A stretch of DNA of 64,000 nt from Carnobacterium divergens DSM 20623 (GCF_000744255.1 NZ_JQLO01000001.1:1178001-1242000); one strand, 5' to 3'; positions 9,255-18,238 are shown, counted from the first letter of the stretch. Numbers and translations: made by a program. Notes: generated by a model not told the origin, from the letters alone.

Positions 9255-10625
9255 TTAATTCGTTTGTTGCTGCTCCCACTCATCAAGAAAAATATCTTGT
9301 AGGAAACTTGTATCATACGCGCCTTCAACGAATCGTTGATCCGCTAGTAAATCTTCTTGGAAATATTGATTCGTAATAATGCCATCAATCACTAATTCGC
9401 CTAATGCACGTTTCATTTTCGCAATTGCTTCTGCTCGATTTTCACCTTTTGTAATAATTTTAGCAATCATTGCATCGTAATAAGGTGGAATTTCGTAACC
9501 AGCAAAAACAGCACTGTCTACACGTAAACCTAGTCCACCACTTGGTAAAAATAAATAATCAATTTTCCCTGGAGATGGTGCAAAATGAAAGGCTGGATTT
9601 TCAGCATTGATTCGGCATTCAATCGTGTGTCCAGTTATTGTGACTTCCTCTTGTTGAATTTCTAGAGGTAAACCACTGGCAATTTTTAATTGTTCTTTAA
9701 CAATATCAATTCCGGTTGCCATTTCAGTAACAGGATGCTCTACTTGAATTCGTGTATTCATTTCCATAAAATAGAATTTTCCATCTTGATCCAGTAGAAA
9801 TTCAATAGTCCCAGCATTTTGGTAATTCACGTATTTTGCAGCTCTTACAGCTGTTTCTCCAAGTAATTGTCGCTGTTCTTCACTGATTGCAACAGATGGA
9901 GATTCTTCGATTACTTTTTGATTGTTACGCTGCAAAGAACAATCACGTTCACCAAGATGAATCACATGACCAAAATGATCGCCAAGAATTTGAACCTCGA
10001 TGTGTCTGGCATGTTCGATAATTTTTTCAAGATACATTCGATCATCACCAAATGCGGCTTTCGCTTCACTGCTTGCACTGTTAAATGCAGGTGAAAGCTC
10101 ATCAGCATTTGCCACTTTTCGAATCCCTTTTCCGCCTCCGCCAGCTGCAGCCTTTAACATAACTGGATAACCTAACTTTTCAGCCAATTCTTCAGCATCT
10201 TTGGCATCTGTGATAAAACCATCACTACCTGGAATTACTGGAACATTCGCTGCTTGCATTAAGGTTCTTGCATTGGCTTTATTTCCCATTTGATCAATGG
10301 TCTCGGCTTTTGGACCGATAAAGGTAATGTTGCATTCTTGACACATAGTAGCGAAAATACTATTTTCTGACAAAAAGCCAAACCCAGGATGAATTGCCTG
10401 GGCTTTTGTAACAACAGCAGCACTTAATATACTTTGCATATTTAAATAAGAGTCTGTTGCTTTAGCGGGACCGATACAAATGGCTTCATCCGCTAGTTGC
10501 ATATGAAGGGCATCTTTATCTGCTTCTGAGTAAACCGCAACGGTTGCAATACCTAATTCTCGGCAGGCGCGAATGATACGTACCGCAATCTCGCCACGAT
10601 TTGCTACTAAAATTTTATTAAACAT
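9255..10625 (-). CDS. accC: Biotin carboxylase subunit of acetyl-CoA carboxylase
   Basis: ATP-grasp enzyme that carboxylates biotin on AccB (456 aa). The N-terminal nucleotide-fold NKILVANRGEIA, the glycine-rich loop KAAAGGGGKG and the MNTRIQVEHPVTE active-site segment are all present. I take the ATG at 10625; an upstream in-frame TTG would overlap the fabZ end and lacks a ribosome site. Only 4 nt separate it from the fabZ stop. Confidence 0.97.
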   Translation of the reverse strand: MFNKILVANRGEIAVRIIRACRELGIATVAVYSEADKDALHMQLADEAICIGPAKATDSYLNMQSILSAAVVTKAQAIHPGFGFLSENSIFATMCQECNITFIGPKAETIDQMGNKANARTLMQAANVPVIPGSDGFITDAKDAEELAEKLGYPVMLKAAAGGGGKGIRKVANADELSPAFNSASSEAKAAFGDDRMYLEKIIEHARHIEVQILGDHFGHVIHLGERDCSLQRNNQKVIEESPSVAISEEQRQLLGETAVRAAKYVNYQNAGTIEFLLDQDGKFYFMEMNTRIQVEHPVTEMATGIDIVKEQLKIASGLPLEIQQEEVTITGHTIECRINAENPAFHFAPSPGKIDYLFLPSGGLGLRVDSAVFAGYEIPPYYDAMIAKIITKGENRAEAIAKMKRALGELVIDGIITNQYFQEDLLADQRFVEGAYDTSFLQDIFLDEWEQQQTN

Positions 10626-10629
10626 AGGC

Positions 10630-11061
10630 TTATCTACCAATGATAAAGGTTAATTCAGCTTCACAAACTTTTTTACCGTCTACATATGCGACTGCTTTTC
10701 CAATACCTGCGTATTCTTTTAATTTAATGATGTCTACATGTAATTTTAAAACGTCACCAGGAACCACTTTTTTACGGAATTTTACTTTGTTCATTCCACC
10801 TAAGTAGGCTGTTTCTCCCTTAAAACGATCTAGTTTCAATAATGGAATTGAACCTGCTTGTGCTAATGCTTCTAAAATTAAAACACCTGGCATTGTTGGG
10901 TTTCCAGGGAAGTGTCCTTGGAAAAATTCTTCGTTGATTGTAACGTTTTTAGTTGCAACAACGTGCTCTCCTGGGATTAACTCATCCACATAGTCGATAA
11001 AATAAATTGGGTAACGGTTTGGGATTAACTCCATAATTTCAGTTGCGTTTAAAATGCTCAT
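10630..11061 (-). CDS. fabZ: 3-hydroxyacyl-ACP dehydratase FabZ
   Basis: Hot-dog-fold dehydratase of the fatty-acid elongation cycle (143 aa). The active site HFPGNPTMPG carries His50, and Glu64 lies in LILEALAQAG. In enterococci a closely related paralogue (FabN) isomerises trans-2 to cis-3 decenoyl-ACP. The position between accB and accC matches the plain FabZ, but sequence inspection alone cannot exclude some isomerase activity. Confidence 0.94.
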   Translation of the reverse strand: MSILNATEIMELIPNRYPIYFIDYVDELIPGEHVVATKNVTINEEFFQGHFPGNPTMPGVLILEALAQAGSIPLLKLDRFKGETAYLGGMNKVKFRKKVVPGDVLKLHVDIIKLKEYAGIGKAVAYVDGKKVCEAELTFIIGR

Positions 11062-11083
11062 TTAATTGCCTCCTAAGATTTTC

Positions 11084-11560
11084 TTATACGATTCTAAATA
11101 AGGGTTGGTTGTATTCAACGACTTGTTCGTTTTCAATTAGAACTTCTGCAATGGTACCTGCAGTATCGCTAGTAATTTCATTCATTAGTTTCATTGCTTC
11201 TACAATACATAAGGTTTCTCCAACAGCTACCGTATCCCCAACTTTTTTAAAGGCTGGTTGATCAGGTGAAGGTGTCAAATAAACAACGCCAACAATTGGT
11301 GAAGGAATCAGTGTTCCACCTAGTTCTACTGCTTCTGGTTTGGATTCAATCGTTGTTGTATTAGACTGTGTCGCTTCTTTAGCTATTTCATTAATTTTTG
11401 CTTCTACAACAGGACTCGCTGTTAATGATTCAACATGGTTTGGTTTTGGCGTATCGTTTTTACTCATATGCAAAACGGTATTATCAATTTGCAAATCAAA
11501 TTCCGTTAAATCTGATTCGTTGACAAGAGCCAATAGTTCTTTTACTTCAGAAATATTCAT
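11084..11560 (-). CDS. accB: Biotin carboxyl carrier protein of acetyl-CoA carboxylase
   Basis: Carries biotin between AccC and AccAD (158 aa). The C-terminal biotinyl domain (about 80-158) contains EAMKLMNE with the biotinylated Lys124. A low-complexity Thr/Glu/Pro linker (about 35-78) joins it to a short N-terminal segment. It follows fabF directly. Confidence 0.96.
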   Translation of the reverse strand: MNISEVKELLALVNESDLTEFDLQIDNTVLHMSKNDTPKPNHVESLTASPVVEAKINEIAKEATQSNTTTIESKPEAVELGGTLIPSPIVGVVYLTPSPDQPAFKKVGDTVAVGETLCIVEAMKLMNEITSDTAGTIAEVLIENEQVVEYNQPLFRIV

Positions 11561-12802
11561 TTAAGCTTCCTCCCACTTTTTAAAGCAGACAACAGCGTTA
11601 TGTCCGCCAAAACCTAGCGAGTTGCTTAACGCATATTTAGCTGACTCCACCTTGCGTCCTACATTTGGAATGTAGTCTAAGTCGCAGGCTTCATCCGCTT
11701 CTTTAAAGCCAATTGTTGGCGGTAAAAAGTCATTTTCCAATGCTTTCACACAGGCGATTCCTTCAACAGCTCCTGCTGCGCCTAATAAATGTCCAATCAT
11801 ACTTTTCGTACTTGAAATTGGAACGTTGTGGGCTTCTTCACCCATTGCGTATTTGATGGCTGTTGTTTCAGCGCTGTCATTTGCTGGTGTACTTGTTCCA
11901 TGAGCATTGATGTAATCCACGTCTTTTGGTTCAATTCCAGCTTCTTTCATCGCTTGAATCATTGCTTTACCAGCTCCGCTTCCATCAACAGATGGGCTTG
12001 TCATATGACCAGCGTCACATGTTGATCCATAGCCGACGACTTCGCCATAAATTTTTGCTCCACGATCTAACGCATGTTGTAATTCTTCTAATACAAGAAC
12101 GCCCGCGCCTTCTCCCATTACAAAACCGTTACGCTCTTTATCGAATGGAATCGAACCGCGTTCAGGATCTGTTGATTTACTTAAAGCTGTTAAAGCGCCA
12201 AATCCAGCAATTCCAATTTCACAAATCGTCGCTTCTGTTCCGCCGGCTAAAATCACATCAGAGTATCCGTGTTTAATTGAACGAAAAGCTTCGCCAATTG
12301 AATTGGTTCCTGATGCACAAGCTGTTACGATTGATGTACATAGACCTTTTGCCCCGACGCGTATTGCAATATTTCCTGCTGCCATATTTCCAATCACCAT
12401 TGGGACAAAGAACGGAGCAACTCGTTGTGGACCACGATCGTGCATTTTGATCACTTGTTCTTGAATGGTATTCATCCCACCAATTCCTGAGCTAACGATA
12501 ACGCCAAAACGATCGACATCTATTTTTTCTGTATCTAAGCCACTATTTTCCATTGCTTGGACTGCTGCTGCTATTCCGTATTGTGAAAATAGATCTGTAC
12601 GTTTAGTTTCTTTTTTTGGCATATAAACCGTCGCATCAAAATCTTTTAATTCTGCTGCTAACGTTACGCCAGTTTCTGAAGCATCAAATCTCGTAATTTC
12701 GGTAACACCGTTTTTTCCAGCTTTTAAACTTTCCCAAAATGCATCCACTGAATTTCCAATAGGGGTGACTGCACCCATTCCTGTAATCACTACACGATTC
12801 AT
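11561..12802 (-). CDS. fabF: 3-oxoacyl-ACP synthase II (KAS II)
   Basis: Condensing enzyme for chain elongation (413 aa). The thiolase-fold triad is visible as Cys162 (TACASGTNS), His301 (NAHGTSTPAND) and His338 (MIGHLLGAAG). It is full length and tightly packed between fabG and accB. Enterococci have a second enzyme (FabO) paired with FabN elsewhere; whether this genome does cannot be seen here. Confidence 0.96.
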   Translation of the reverse strand: MNRVVITGMGAVTPIGNSVDAFWESLKAGKNGVTEITRFDASETGVTLAAELKDFDATVYMPKKETKRTDLFSQYGIAAAVQAMENSGLDTEKIDVDRFGVIVSSGIGGMNTIQEQVIKMHDRGPQRVAPFFVPMVIGNMAAGNIAIRVGAKGLCTSIVTACASGTNSIGEAFRSIKHGYSDVILAGGTEATICEIGIAGFGALTALSKSTDPERGSIPFDKERNGFVMGEGAGVLVLEELQHALDRGAKIYGEVVGYGSTCDAGHMTSPSVDGSGAGKAMIQAMKEAGIEPKDVDYINAHGTSTPANDSAETTAIKYAMGEEAHNVPISSTKSMIGHLLGAAGAVEGIACVKALENDFLPPTIGFKEADEACDLDYIPNVGRKVESAKYALSNSLGFGGHNAVVCFKKWEEA

Positions 12803-12821
12803 CTTCTTTATGCCCCTTTCA

Positions 12822-13559
12822 TTAACCGTTCATCACCATGCCACCATCGATATTGATGACTTGTCCTGTGATATATTTATTTTCACTTAGGAAAACGGCT
12901 GCTTTTGCAACATCTTCAACAGTTCCAAAACGATTTAATGGAATTTGTTGTTTTGATAATTCTTTTACTTTATCGGATAGTTCATCTGTCATATCCGTTT
13001 CAATAAAACCTGGAGCAATCGCATTGACTGTAATTCCTCTAGCCGCTAATTCTCTGGCAGCTGATTTTGTTAAACCAATAACACCAGCTTTACTTGCTGC
13101 ATAATTGGCTTGACCTGCGTTTCCAATTTGACCAATGACACTTGATAGGTTAATAATTGTTCCGCTTCGTTGTTTTAGCATCACGCTTGAAGCATGACGA
13201 ATTGTATTAAACGTTCCTTTTAAATTGACGTTTAAAATTGAATCAAAATCATCTTCTGACATCCGCATTAATAATTTATCATTTGTAATTCCTGCATTAT
13301 TGACCAGAATATCTACACTGCCAAAAACTTCCTTCGTTTCATCAATCAATTGTTTAGCACAATCAAAATCACTAACGTCTCCGATGAAGCAATGACATCT
13401 CACGCCTTCTGCTTCAATTTCTTGAACTACTGTGTCAGCAATTGGTTTGCGTCCATTTAATACAATATTGCAGTCTTTTTTTGCAAATTCAAGTGCAATT
13501 GCTTTTCCAATTCCTCTTGAACTTCCTGTTACAATCACTGCTTTGTCTTTTAAAGTCAT
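12822..13559 (-). CDS. fabG: 3-oxoacyl-ACP reductase FabG
   Basis: NADPH-dependent short-chain dehydrogenase for the first reduction of the elongation cycle (245 aa). It has the cofactor loop TGSSRGIG at 11-18, NNAG at 87-90, and catalytic Ser140, Tyr153 and Lys157 (YAASK). It overlaps fabD by 4 nt (ATGA). Confidence 0.96.
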   Translation of the reverse strand: MTLKDKAVIVTGSSRGIGKAIALEFAKKDCNIVLNGRKPIADTVVQEIEAEGVRCHCFIGDVSDFDCAKQLIDETKEVFGSVDILVNNAGITNDKLLMRMSEDDFDSILNVNLKGTFNTIRHASSVMLKQRSGTIINLSSVIGQIGNAGQANYAASKAGVIGLTKSAARELAARGITVNAIAPGFIETDMTDELSDKVKELSKQQIPLNRFGTVEDVAKAAVFLSENKYITGQVINIDGGMVMNG

Positions 13560-14494
13560 GTACTCATTCCTTTCAATGTTTCAATCGTTTTGTCTAGCGT
13601 TTTTTGATTTTCAACATTTAAAATTGTTACATTTCGATTAATTTTTTTAATAAAGCTGCTTAAGGCTTTTCCAGGTCCAACTTCGATAAAAGTGTCCACG
13701 CCCATGTCAATCATTGTATTAACGCTATCTTCCCATAAAACTGGCGACATCACTTGTCTTGTCAGGAGTGGTTTTACATCTGCTTTATCAGTAATTATTT
13801 TTGCTGTCGTATTGCTGATAACCGGTAAGTTTAATTCATGAAATTCAATTGCTTCCAGTTCATTTGCTAATTCCATCGCTGCTGGTTTTAATAGAGCTGT
13901 ATGAAATGGTCCACTTACTTGCAGAGGGATGATTCGTTTCGCTCCTTTTTCTTCTAGCAATAGAGTCGCTTTAGCAACAGCTTCTTTTAATCCTGCAATG
14001 ACGATTTGGCCAGGCATATTGTAATTCGCTGGAGAGACGACACCGATATCACTGGCTGCTATACATGCTTCTTCTATGGTGTTTCGATCTAATCCCATTA
14101 CAGCACTCATAGCTCCATCTCCTGCTGGAACGGCTTCAGTCATAAATTGTCCACGCTTTTTCACTAATTGAACAGCTGTTGTAAAATCTAAAACACCTGC
14201 TTTTACTAAAGCGCTGTACTCTCCTAAGCTCAAACCAGCCACTACTTCAGGTACTACGCCATGCTCTTTAAGAAGGGCATCAATTGCCATGCTCACTGTT
14301 AAAATTGCAGGTTGTGTATAAGTTGTTTGATTTAATTGTTCATTTTCATCAAAACACAGAGAAGTCATATCCATTTTTAGCGCATCACTTGCATGCTGAA
14401 AAACATCTCTTACAACTTGATTATTTTCATAGAGTTCTTGGCCCATCCCTTGATACTGTGCTCCTTGACCACTATATACAAAAGCGATTTTCAT
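13556..14494 (-). CDS. fabD: Malonyl-CoA:ACP transacylase
   Basis: Transfers malonyl from CoA to ACP (312 aa). The nucleophile Ser89 is in GLSLGEYSAL, with the GQGAQ motif near residues 9-13 and the catalytic His in the GPFHTALL segment. AAGGAG precedes the ATG. An unusual 116-nt gap with a terminator-like hairpin separates it from fabK upstream, while other junctions in the operon are much shorter. Confidence 0.96.
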   Translation of the reverse strand: MKIAFVYSGQGAQYQGMGQELYENNQVVRDVFQHASDALKMDMTSLCFDENEQLNQTTYTQPAILTVSMAIDALLKEHGVVPEVVAGLSLGEYSALVKAGVLDFTTAVQLVKKRGQFMTEAVPAGDGAMSAVMGLDRNTIEEACIAASDIGVVSPANYNMPGQIVIAGLKEAVAKATLLLEEKGAKRIIPLQVSGPFHTALLKPAAMELANELEAIEFHELNLPVISNTTAKIITDKADVKPLLTRQVMSPVLWEDSVNTMIDMGVDTFIEVGPGKALSSFIKKINRNVTILNVENQKTLDKTIETLKGMST

Positions 14495-14550
14495 GTTGTT
14501 TGACTCCTTTTATCTAGTGCCGTTATTTTTTCTTAAAAGTTGTCCCTATT

Positions 14551-14577
14551 AGTAAAACAAGCCTTTAAATAAAGGCT
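14551..14577 (-). terminator. Terminator-like hairpin inside the fab operon (fabK-fabD gap)
   Basis: The minus strand carries AGCCTTTATTTAAAGGCT (14560-14577) followed by TTGTTTTACT. The left half is repeated at the end of fabK (14610-14623). It may act as a partial terminator or an RNA processing/stability element. Confidence 0.5.
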
Positions 14578-14610
14578 CATTTTAAGAATAATTGATTCAC
14601 TAAAATGAAT

Positions 14611-15567
14611 TTAAATAAAGGCTTTTTTTTGTTGTTCGATCACTGTTTGAGATTCAGACATTAGTTCTTGAATGATTTCTTCACAGCTCTGTTCAGTTTT
14701 TACAAGTCCAGCAATTTGACCTGACATCATTGACCCCGCATCCATATCTCCATCGATAACAGCACGTCTTAAGGCACCTTTACCAATCGCTTCTAAACGC
14801 TCAAAATCGGGTTGATCTTTACTGGTCTCTTCTTTTTCAGCTTTATCATATAGACGCGTTAGTTTATTACGGATTGTACGGACAGGATGTCCAGTAATTT
14901 GACCCGTAACCGTGGTGTCGATATCTCTAGCTTTTAAAACGGCATTTTTAAAGTTTTGGTGGATCGTGCATTCATGGGCAACGAGGAATCTTGTTCCAAG
15001 CTGAACAGCTGAGGCTCCTAACATAAAGGCTGCTGCCATTCCACGACCATCTCCGATTCCACCTGCTGCAATCACAGGAATTGAAACAGCATCCACTACT
15101 TGAGGAACCATGACCATCGTTGTTAATTTTCCAATATGTCCACCGGCTTCCATTCCCTCAACAATAATTGCATCCGCACCGTCTTTTTCCATTCGTCTAG
15201 CTAATGCTACCGAAGCAACGACAGGAATAACAATAATGCCATGTTCACGGAACTTTTTCATGTATTTCCCTGGACTTCCAGCGCCTGTGGTAACCACTTT
15301 AACGCCTTCCTCACAGACAGCATTCACCACTGCCTCCACATGTGGAGAAAGCAACATAATATTTACTCCAAAAGGTTGATCTGTTTTTTCTTTCGCCTGC
15401 CTGATCTGTTCACGAACAACTTCTTCAGGTGCATGTCCTGAGGCAATAATCCCCAATCCACCAGCGTTAGAAACAGCACTTGCAAGTTCTGCATTTGCTA
15501 CCCACGCCATTGCTCCTTGAATGATTGGATACTTGATTCCAAGTTTTTCGCATAATTCTGATTGCAT
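14611..15567 (-). CDS. fabK: Enoyl-ACP reductase II (FMN-dependent FabK)
   Basis: Flavoprotein enoyl reductase typical of streptococci and enterococci, used instead of or beside FabI (318 aa). TIM-barrel 2-nitropropane dioxygenase fold: GIKYPIIQGAMAWVA at the N terminus, EGMEAGGHIG in the FMN site, and PVIAAGGIGDGRGMAAA. FabK enzymes are known to be insensitive to triclosan. Starts at an ATG 28 nt after the acpP stop. Confidence 0.96.
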   Translation of the reverse strand: MQSELCEKLGIKYPIIQGAMAWVANAELASAVSNAGGLGIIASGHAPEEVVREQIRQAKEKTDQPFGVNIMLLSPHVEAVVNAVCEEGVKVVTTGAGSPGKYMKKFREHGIIVIPVVASVALARRMEKDGADAIIVEGMEAGGHIGKLTTMVMVPQVVDAVSIPVIAAGGIGDGRGMAAAFMLGASAVQLGTRFLVAHECTIHQNFKNAVLKARDIDTTVTGQITGHPVRTIRNKLTRLYDKAEKEETSKDQPDFERLEAIGKGALRRAVIDGDMDAGSMMSGQIAGLVKTEQSCEEIIQELMSESQTVIEQQKKAFI

Positions 15568-15595
15568 GCAGGTTTCCTACTTTCTATTCTCTAGT

Positions 15596-15826
15596 TTATT
15601 TATTTTTTAATTCAGCTTCTACAAAGTTAACGATATCTTGAACTGTGTTTAAGCCTTCTTCTGATTCGATTTTGATGTCAAATTCGTCTTCGATGTCGTT
15701 GATGATTTGGAATAAGTCTAAACTATCTGCTTCTAAATCTTCACGGAAGTTTGTTGTTAATTGTACCTCTTCTTCTTCTTTACCTAATTGGTCTACAATA
15801 ATTGCTTGAATTTTTTCGAATGTCAT
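15596..15826 (-). CDS. acpP: Acyl carrier protein
   Basis: Acidic 76-residue carrier of growing acyl chains. The phosphopantetheine attachment site is Ser35 in EADSLD. A strong GGAGG site precedes the ATG. It lies between fabH and fabK, as in other FabT-type clusters. Confidence 0.96.
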   Translation of the reverse strand: MTFEKIQAIIVDQLGKEEEEVQLTTNFREDLEADSLDLFQIINDIEDEFDIKIESEEGLNTVQDIVNFVEAELKNK

Positions 15827-15880
15827 AATAATTTCCTCCAGTATGTTTGGTTTAATTTTTTGTACTTATTTTTTATTTAT

Positions 15881-16864
15881 TTATAACTCGATTAAGATCG
15901 AAGCCCATGTCAAGCCTCCGCCAAAACCGGTCAATACAATTTTTTGTCCACTGCCTAATTTCAATTCTCCTGCTGAAACAACTTCATCTAATAGAATTGG
16001 AATACTGGCAGCAGAGGTGTTTCCGTAGCGTTGCATATTCGTTTTGAATTTGCTCATCGGAAGTTTTAGTTTTTTTGCAATTGCTTCAACGATTCGATAG
16101 TTTGCTTGATGAAGTAAATAATAATCCACTTCCGCAAGCTGAGTCTCTCCAATTTCAGCAAGTTGACGAATACTAGCCGGCACATTTCGGATTGAAAAAT
16201 CAAAAATTGCTCGCCCATCCATTTTTAAATAATCACTTTGCTGTATCTCGTCTGTTGTTTTTGAAAAAGGATCTTGCGTCGTTAAATGCCTTGCTGTTAA
16301 TGAAAGTCCGCGACTACCATCAGCATGAATATCTTCAGCGAGAAATGATTTTTTTTCATTTACTCCTTTTAATAACACGCCTCCTGCGCCATCTCCAAAA
16401 AGAACCGCTGTACTTCTATCTTCCCAATCAATTACTTTCGACATCACTTCTCCGCCTAGAACAAGTGCATAACGAAAATTTCCACTTTGCACCATTTTCT
16501 CAGCAATTGAAAGCGCGTAGACAAAACCTGAACACGCTGCATTGATATCAAAGGCCATTACTTGCCTAGCACCAATATATTCTTGAACTAAACAAGCTGT
16601 TGAGGGGGTCTGATAATCTGGGGTCATGGTTGCCACAATAATTAAATCGACTTCTAAAGCGGATACGTTTGCTTTATCAAGCATTTTGATTGCTGCTTTT
16701 CCACAAAGTACTGAGGTATTTTCAGTTTCGCTTAAGTGCCTCGCTTCAATTCCTGTTCTGGATTTTATCCATTCATCATTGGTATCCATTAGCGTTTCTA
16801 ATTGTTGATTAGGAACTCTAGTTGATGGGAGGTAACTTCCAGTGCTAATTATTTTTGCTTCCAT
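15881..16864 (-). CDS. fabH: 3-oxoacyl-ACP synthase III (KAS III)
   Basis: Starts fatty-acid synthesis by condensing acetyl-CoA with malonyl-ACP (327 aa). Catalytic Cys111 lies in NAACSGF, the His in LLHQANYRIVEAI and the Asn in YGNTSAAS. It starts 5 nt after the fabT stop, so fabT and fabH are co-transcribed. Confidence 0.96.
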   Translation of the reverse strand: MEAKIISTGSYLPSTRVPNQQLETLMDTNDEWIKSRTGIEARHLSETENTSVLCGKAAIKMLDKANVSALEVDLIIVATMTPDYQTPSTACLVQEYIGARQVMAFDINAACSGFVYALSIAEKMVQSGNFRYALVLGGEVMSKVIDWEDRSTAVLFGDGAGGVLLKGVNEKKSFLAEDIHADGSRGLSLTARHLTTQDPFSKTTDEIQQSDYLKMDGRAIFDFSIRNVPASIRQLAEIGETQLAEVDYYLLHQANYRIVEAIAKKLKLPMSKFKTNMQRYGNTSAASIPILLDEVVSAGELKLGSGQKIVLTGFGGGLTWASILIEL

Positions 16865-16869
16865 TCATT

Positions 16870-17331
16870 TCAGCCCTGTTCTTTCAATTTATTTTGGGTT
16901 TTATCTAAGAAACCATGTAAATTCCCTAAACCTTTGATTAGAATTTCAATCTCTTCTTGGTTCATTCCTTCTACGGTTTCTTTTACCATCTCTTTATGGA
17001 ATTTGTCATGAAGACGATACAATAATCGTCCTCTCTTAGTAAGTCCAAGCTTTACTACTCGTCGATCATTTTCACTTCTAATTCGCTCAACATAGCCTTT
17101 TTTCACTAAATTGTTGACCGCAACAGTTAAAGTTCCAACAGTGATCGATAATTTTCTAGCGACTTCAGAAGTTGTTCGTTTACGATACATACCAATAGCT
17201 TCAACGGTATGCATTTCCTTGATTGATACATCTTGGAAACTGCTATTTTGCAATGCTGTCTCTTCAATAATCAATATTTCGTTAAACACTTCAACTAAGT
17301 AATCATTAATCAGTTCAAATGAGTCTGCCAC
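16870..17331 (-). CDS. fabT: FabT, MarR-family repressor of fatty-acid synthesis
   Basis: MarR-type winged helix regulator (153 aa). In streptococci and enterococci FabT represses fab genes when bound to long-chain acyl-ACP. The DNA-binding region TVGTLTVAVNNLVKKGYVERIRSENDRR spans roughly residues 63-93. The start is GTG at 17331 with GGAGGAG 5 nt upstream; the ATG two bases upstream is out of frame. It is the first gene of the cluster and carries FabT boxes on its own promoter. The fabM isomerase gene found next to fabT in pneumococci is absent. Confidence 0.93.
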   Translation of the reverse strand: MADSFELINDYLVEVFNEILIIEETALQNSSFQDVSIKEMHTVEAIGMYRKRTTSEVARKLSITVGTLTVAVNNLVKKGYVERIRSENDRRVVKLGLTKRGRLLYRLHDKFHKEMVKETVEGMNQEEIEILIKGLGNLHGFLDKTQNKLKEQG

Positions 17332-17379
17332 ATCAACTCCTCCATTTCTTATATTTCGTCATTCATTGTAATCAATTGC

Positions 17380-17436
17380 TTTGATGTTCAAATTGTTTGA
17401 CTATCAAACTATATTATTTTTTACTAAAAGTGTCAA
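17380..17436 (-). promoter_or_regulatory. fab operon promoter with two FabT boxes
   Basis: Minus-strand -35 TTGACA (17431-17436) and -10 TATAGT (17408-17413) are spaced exactly 17 bp. Palindrome TTTGA-CTA-TCAAA (17396-17408) touches the -10, and a second, TTTGA-TGT-TCAAA (17380-17392), starts 16 bp away. Both match the FabT form TTTGA-N3-TCAAA, so autorepression of the whole operon is expected. Confidence 0.85.
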
Positions 17437-17509
17437 GTTTATTTTAAAAAAATTTTTTATACAAACAAAAAAAGACCTTTATATAGGCATTTCAAGTACT
17501 TAATTTTAT

Positions 17510-17522
17510 TTTGAATATCAAA
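17510..17522. promoter_or_regulatory. Third FabT-type box upstream of fabT
   Basis: TTTGA-ATA-TCAAA, a perfect 5+5 inverted repeat, lies 75 bp upstream of the fab -35. I see no good promoter over it. The 17332-17637 gap otherwise holds the fab promoter and the terminator of the DUF2187 gene. Confidence 0.6.
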
Positions 17523-17562
17523 CTATTTATCCTAGAATTTGTCTTTTTATATACGAAAATAC

Positions 17563-17595
17563 AAAAAAAACGAACCTTATTTTCGATAAGTTTCG
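17563..17595 (-). terminator. Terminator of the DUF2187 gene
   Basis: Minus-strand stem CGAAACTTAT / ATAAGGTTCG with a CGAA loop, followed by eight T. Confidence 0.8.
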
Positions 17596-17637
17596 CTTCA
17601 ATAGGTTGTTTATTTTATTAAATGTTTAAACTGCTAG

Positions 17638-17985
17638 TTATGAAGTAGCCTCTGCATTTGTAATTTCAATTATGTCTTTAAAGTTCACAATCGTTTTTGT
17701 TTCACAAATATCTTTCATTGTTGGAGACGATTGTTCCCAAAAAATTTCAACGACAGCACTGTTGGTTAATAGTTTTTTAATAACGCCAGCCATCTTTTCA
17801 TCTCTAAAAGTAAATTTAATCTCATCACCTAGATCTGGTCTAAATGATTCTTTAACTGCATCAATAATTGCATTTGCTTCTTCATAGGGTACGCCCAAAA
17901 GCGTTGCAATTCTTGACTTACTTGCACCTTTACGAAGCTCGGTTTCAACAACTGATTGAATTTCGTTAGTGATTTTATTTCCCAT
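17638..17985 (-). CDS. DUF2187 (YkvS-like) protein with N-terminal HTH-like segment
   Basis: A 115-residue soluble protein. The C-terminal half (about residues 50-110: LGDEIKFTFRDEKMAGVIKK ... KTIVNFKDIIEI) resembles the small beta-rich DUF2187/YkvS domain of Firmicutes. The N-terminal half (KGASKSRIATLLGVPYEEAN) reads like a helix-turn-helix or coiled DNA-binding unit, which the usual short YkvS proteins do not have. Function is unknown. GAGGG precedes the ATG. It is monocistronic, with a terminator behind. Confidence 0.72.
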   Translation of the reverse strand: MGNKITNEIQSVVETELRKGASKSRIATLLGVPYEEANAIIDAVKESFRPDLGDEIKFTFRDEKMAGVIKKLLTNSAVVEIFWEQSSPTMKDICETKTIVNFKDIIEITNAEATS

Positions 17986-18048
17986 GTAAATCCCTCATTT
18001 CTTTATTTCGTGATTACATAAACAAAATATCATAACACTTAATATCTC

Positions 18049-18060
18049 ATTATACCACAT
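18049..18060 (-). promoter_or_regulatory. Promoter of the DUF2187 gene (extended -10)
   Basis: Minus-strand TGGTATAAT (TATAAT at 18049-18054), with no clear -35, about 65 nt before the ATG. Confidence 0.5.
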
Positions 18061-18238
18061 TTTCACTTCTATTTGTTAGAATTTGTTCATTATTTATTAA
18101 TTTATCTCGATACCGAATCTTTTTTACCTTCTTTTCTAGAAAACAAAAGACAATTATAGTCTACATTTCTTTAAAAGTTTGTTAAACTAGATTCACCTAG
18201 GTTATAGGAAAAATTTTACGATTAAAGGACGTATGATC

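Noticed and set aside
16192-16545. Long open frame on the plus strand across fabH
   Set aside because: It is antisense to a clear KAS III gene with all catalytic residues and has no ribosome site or family match.
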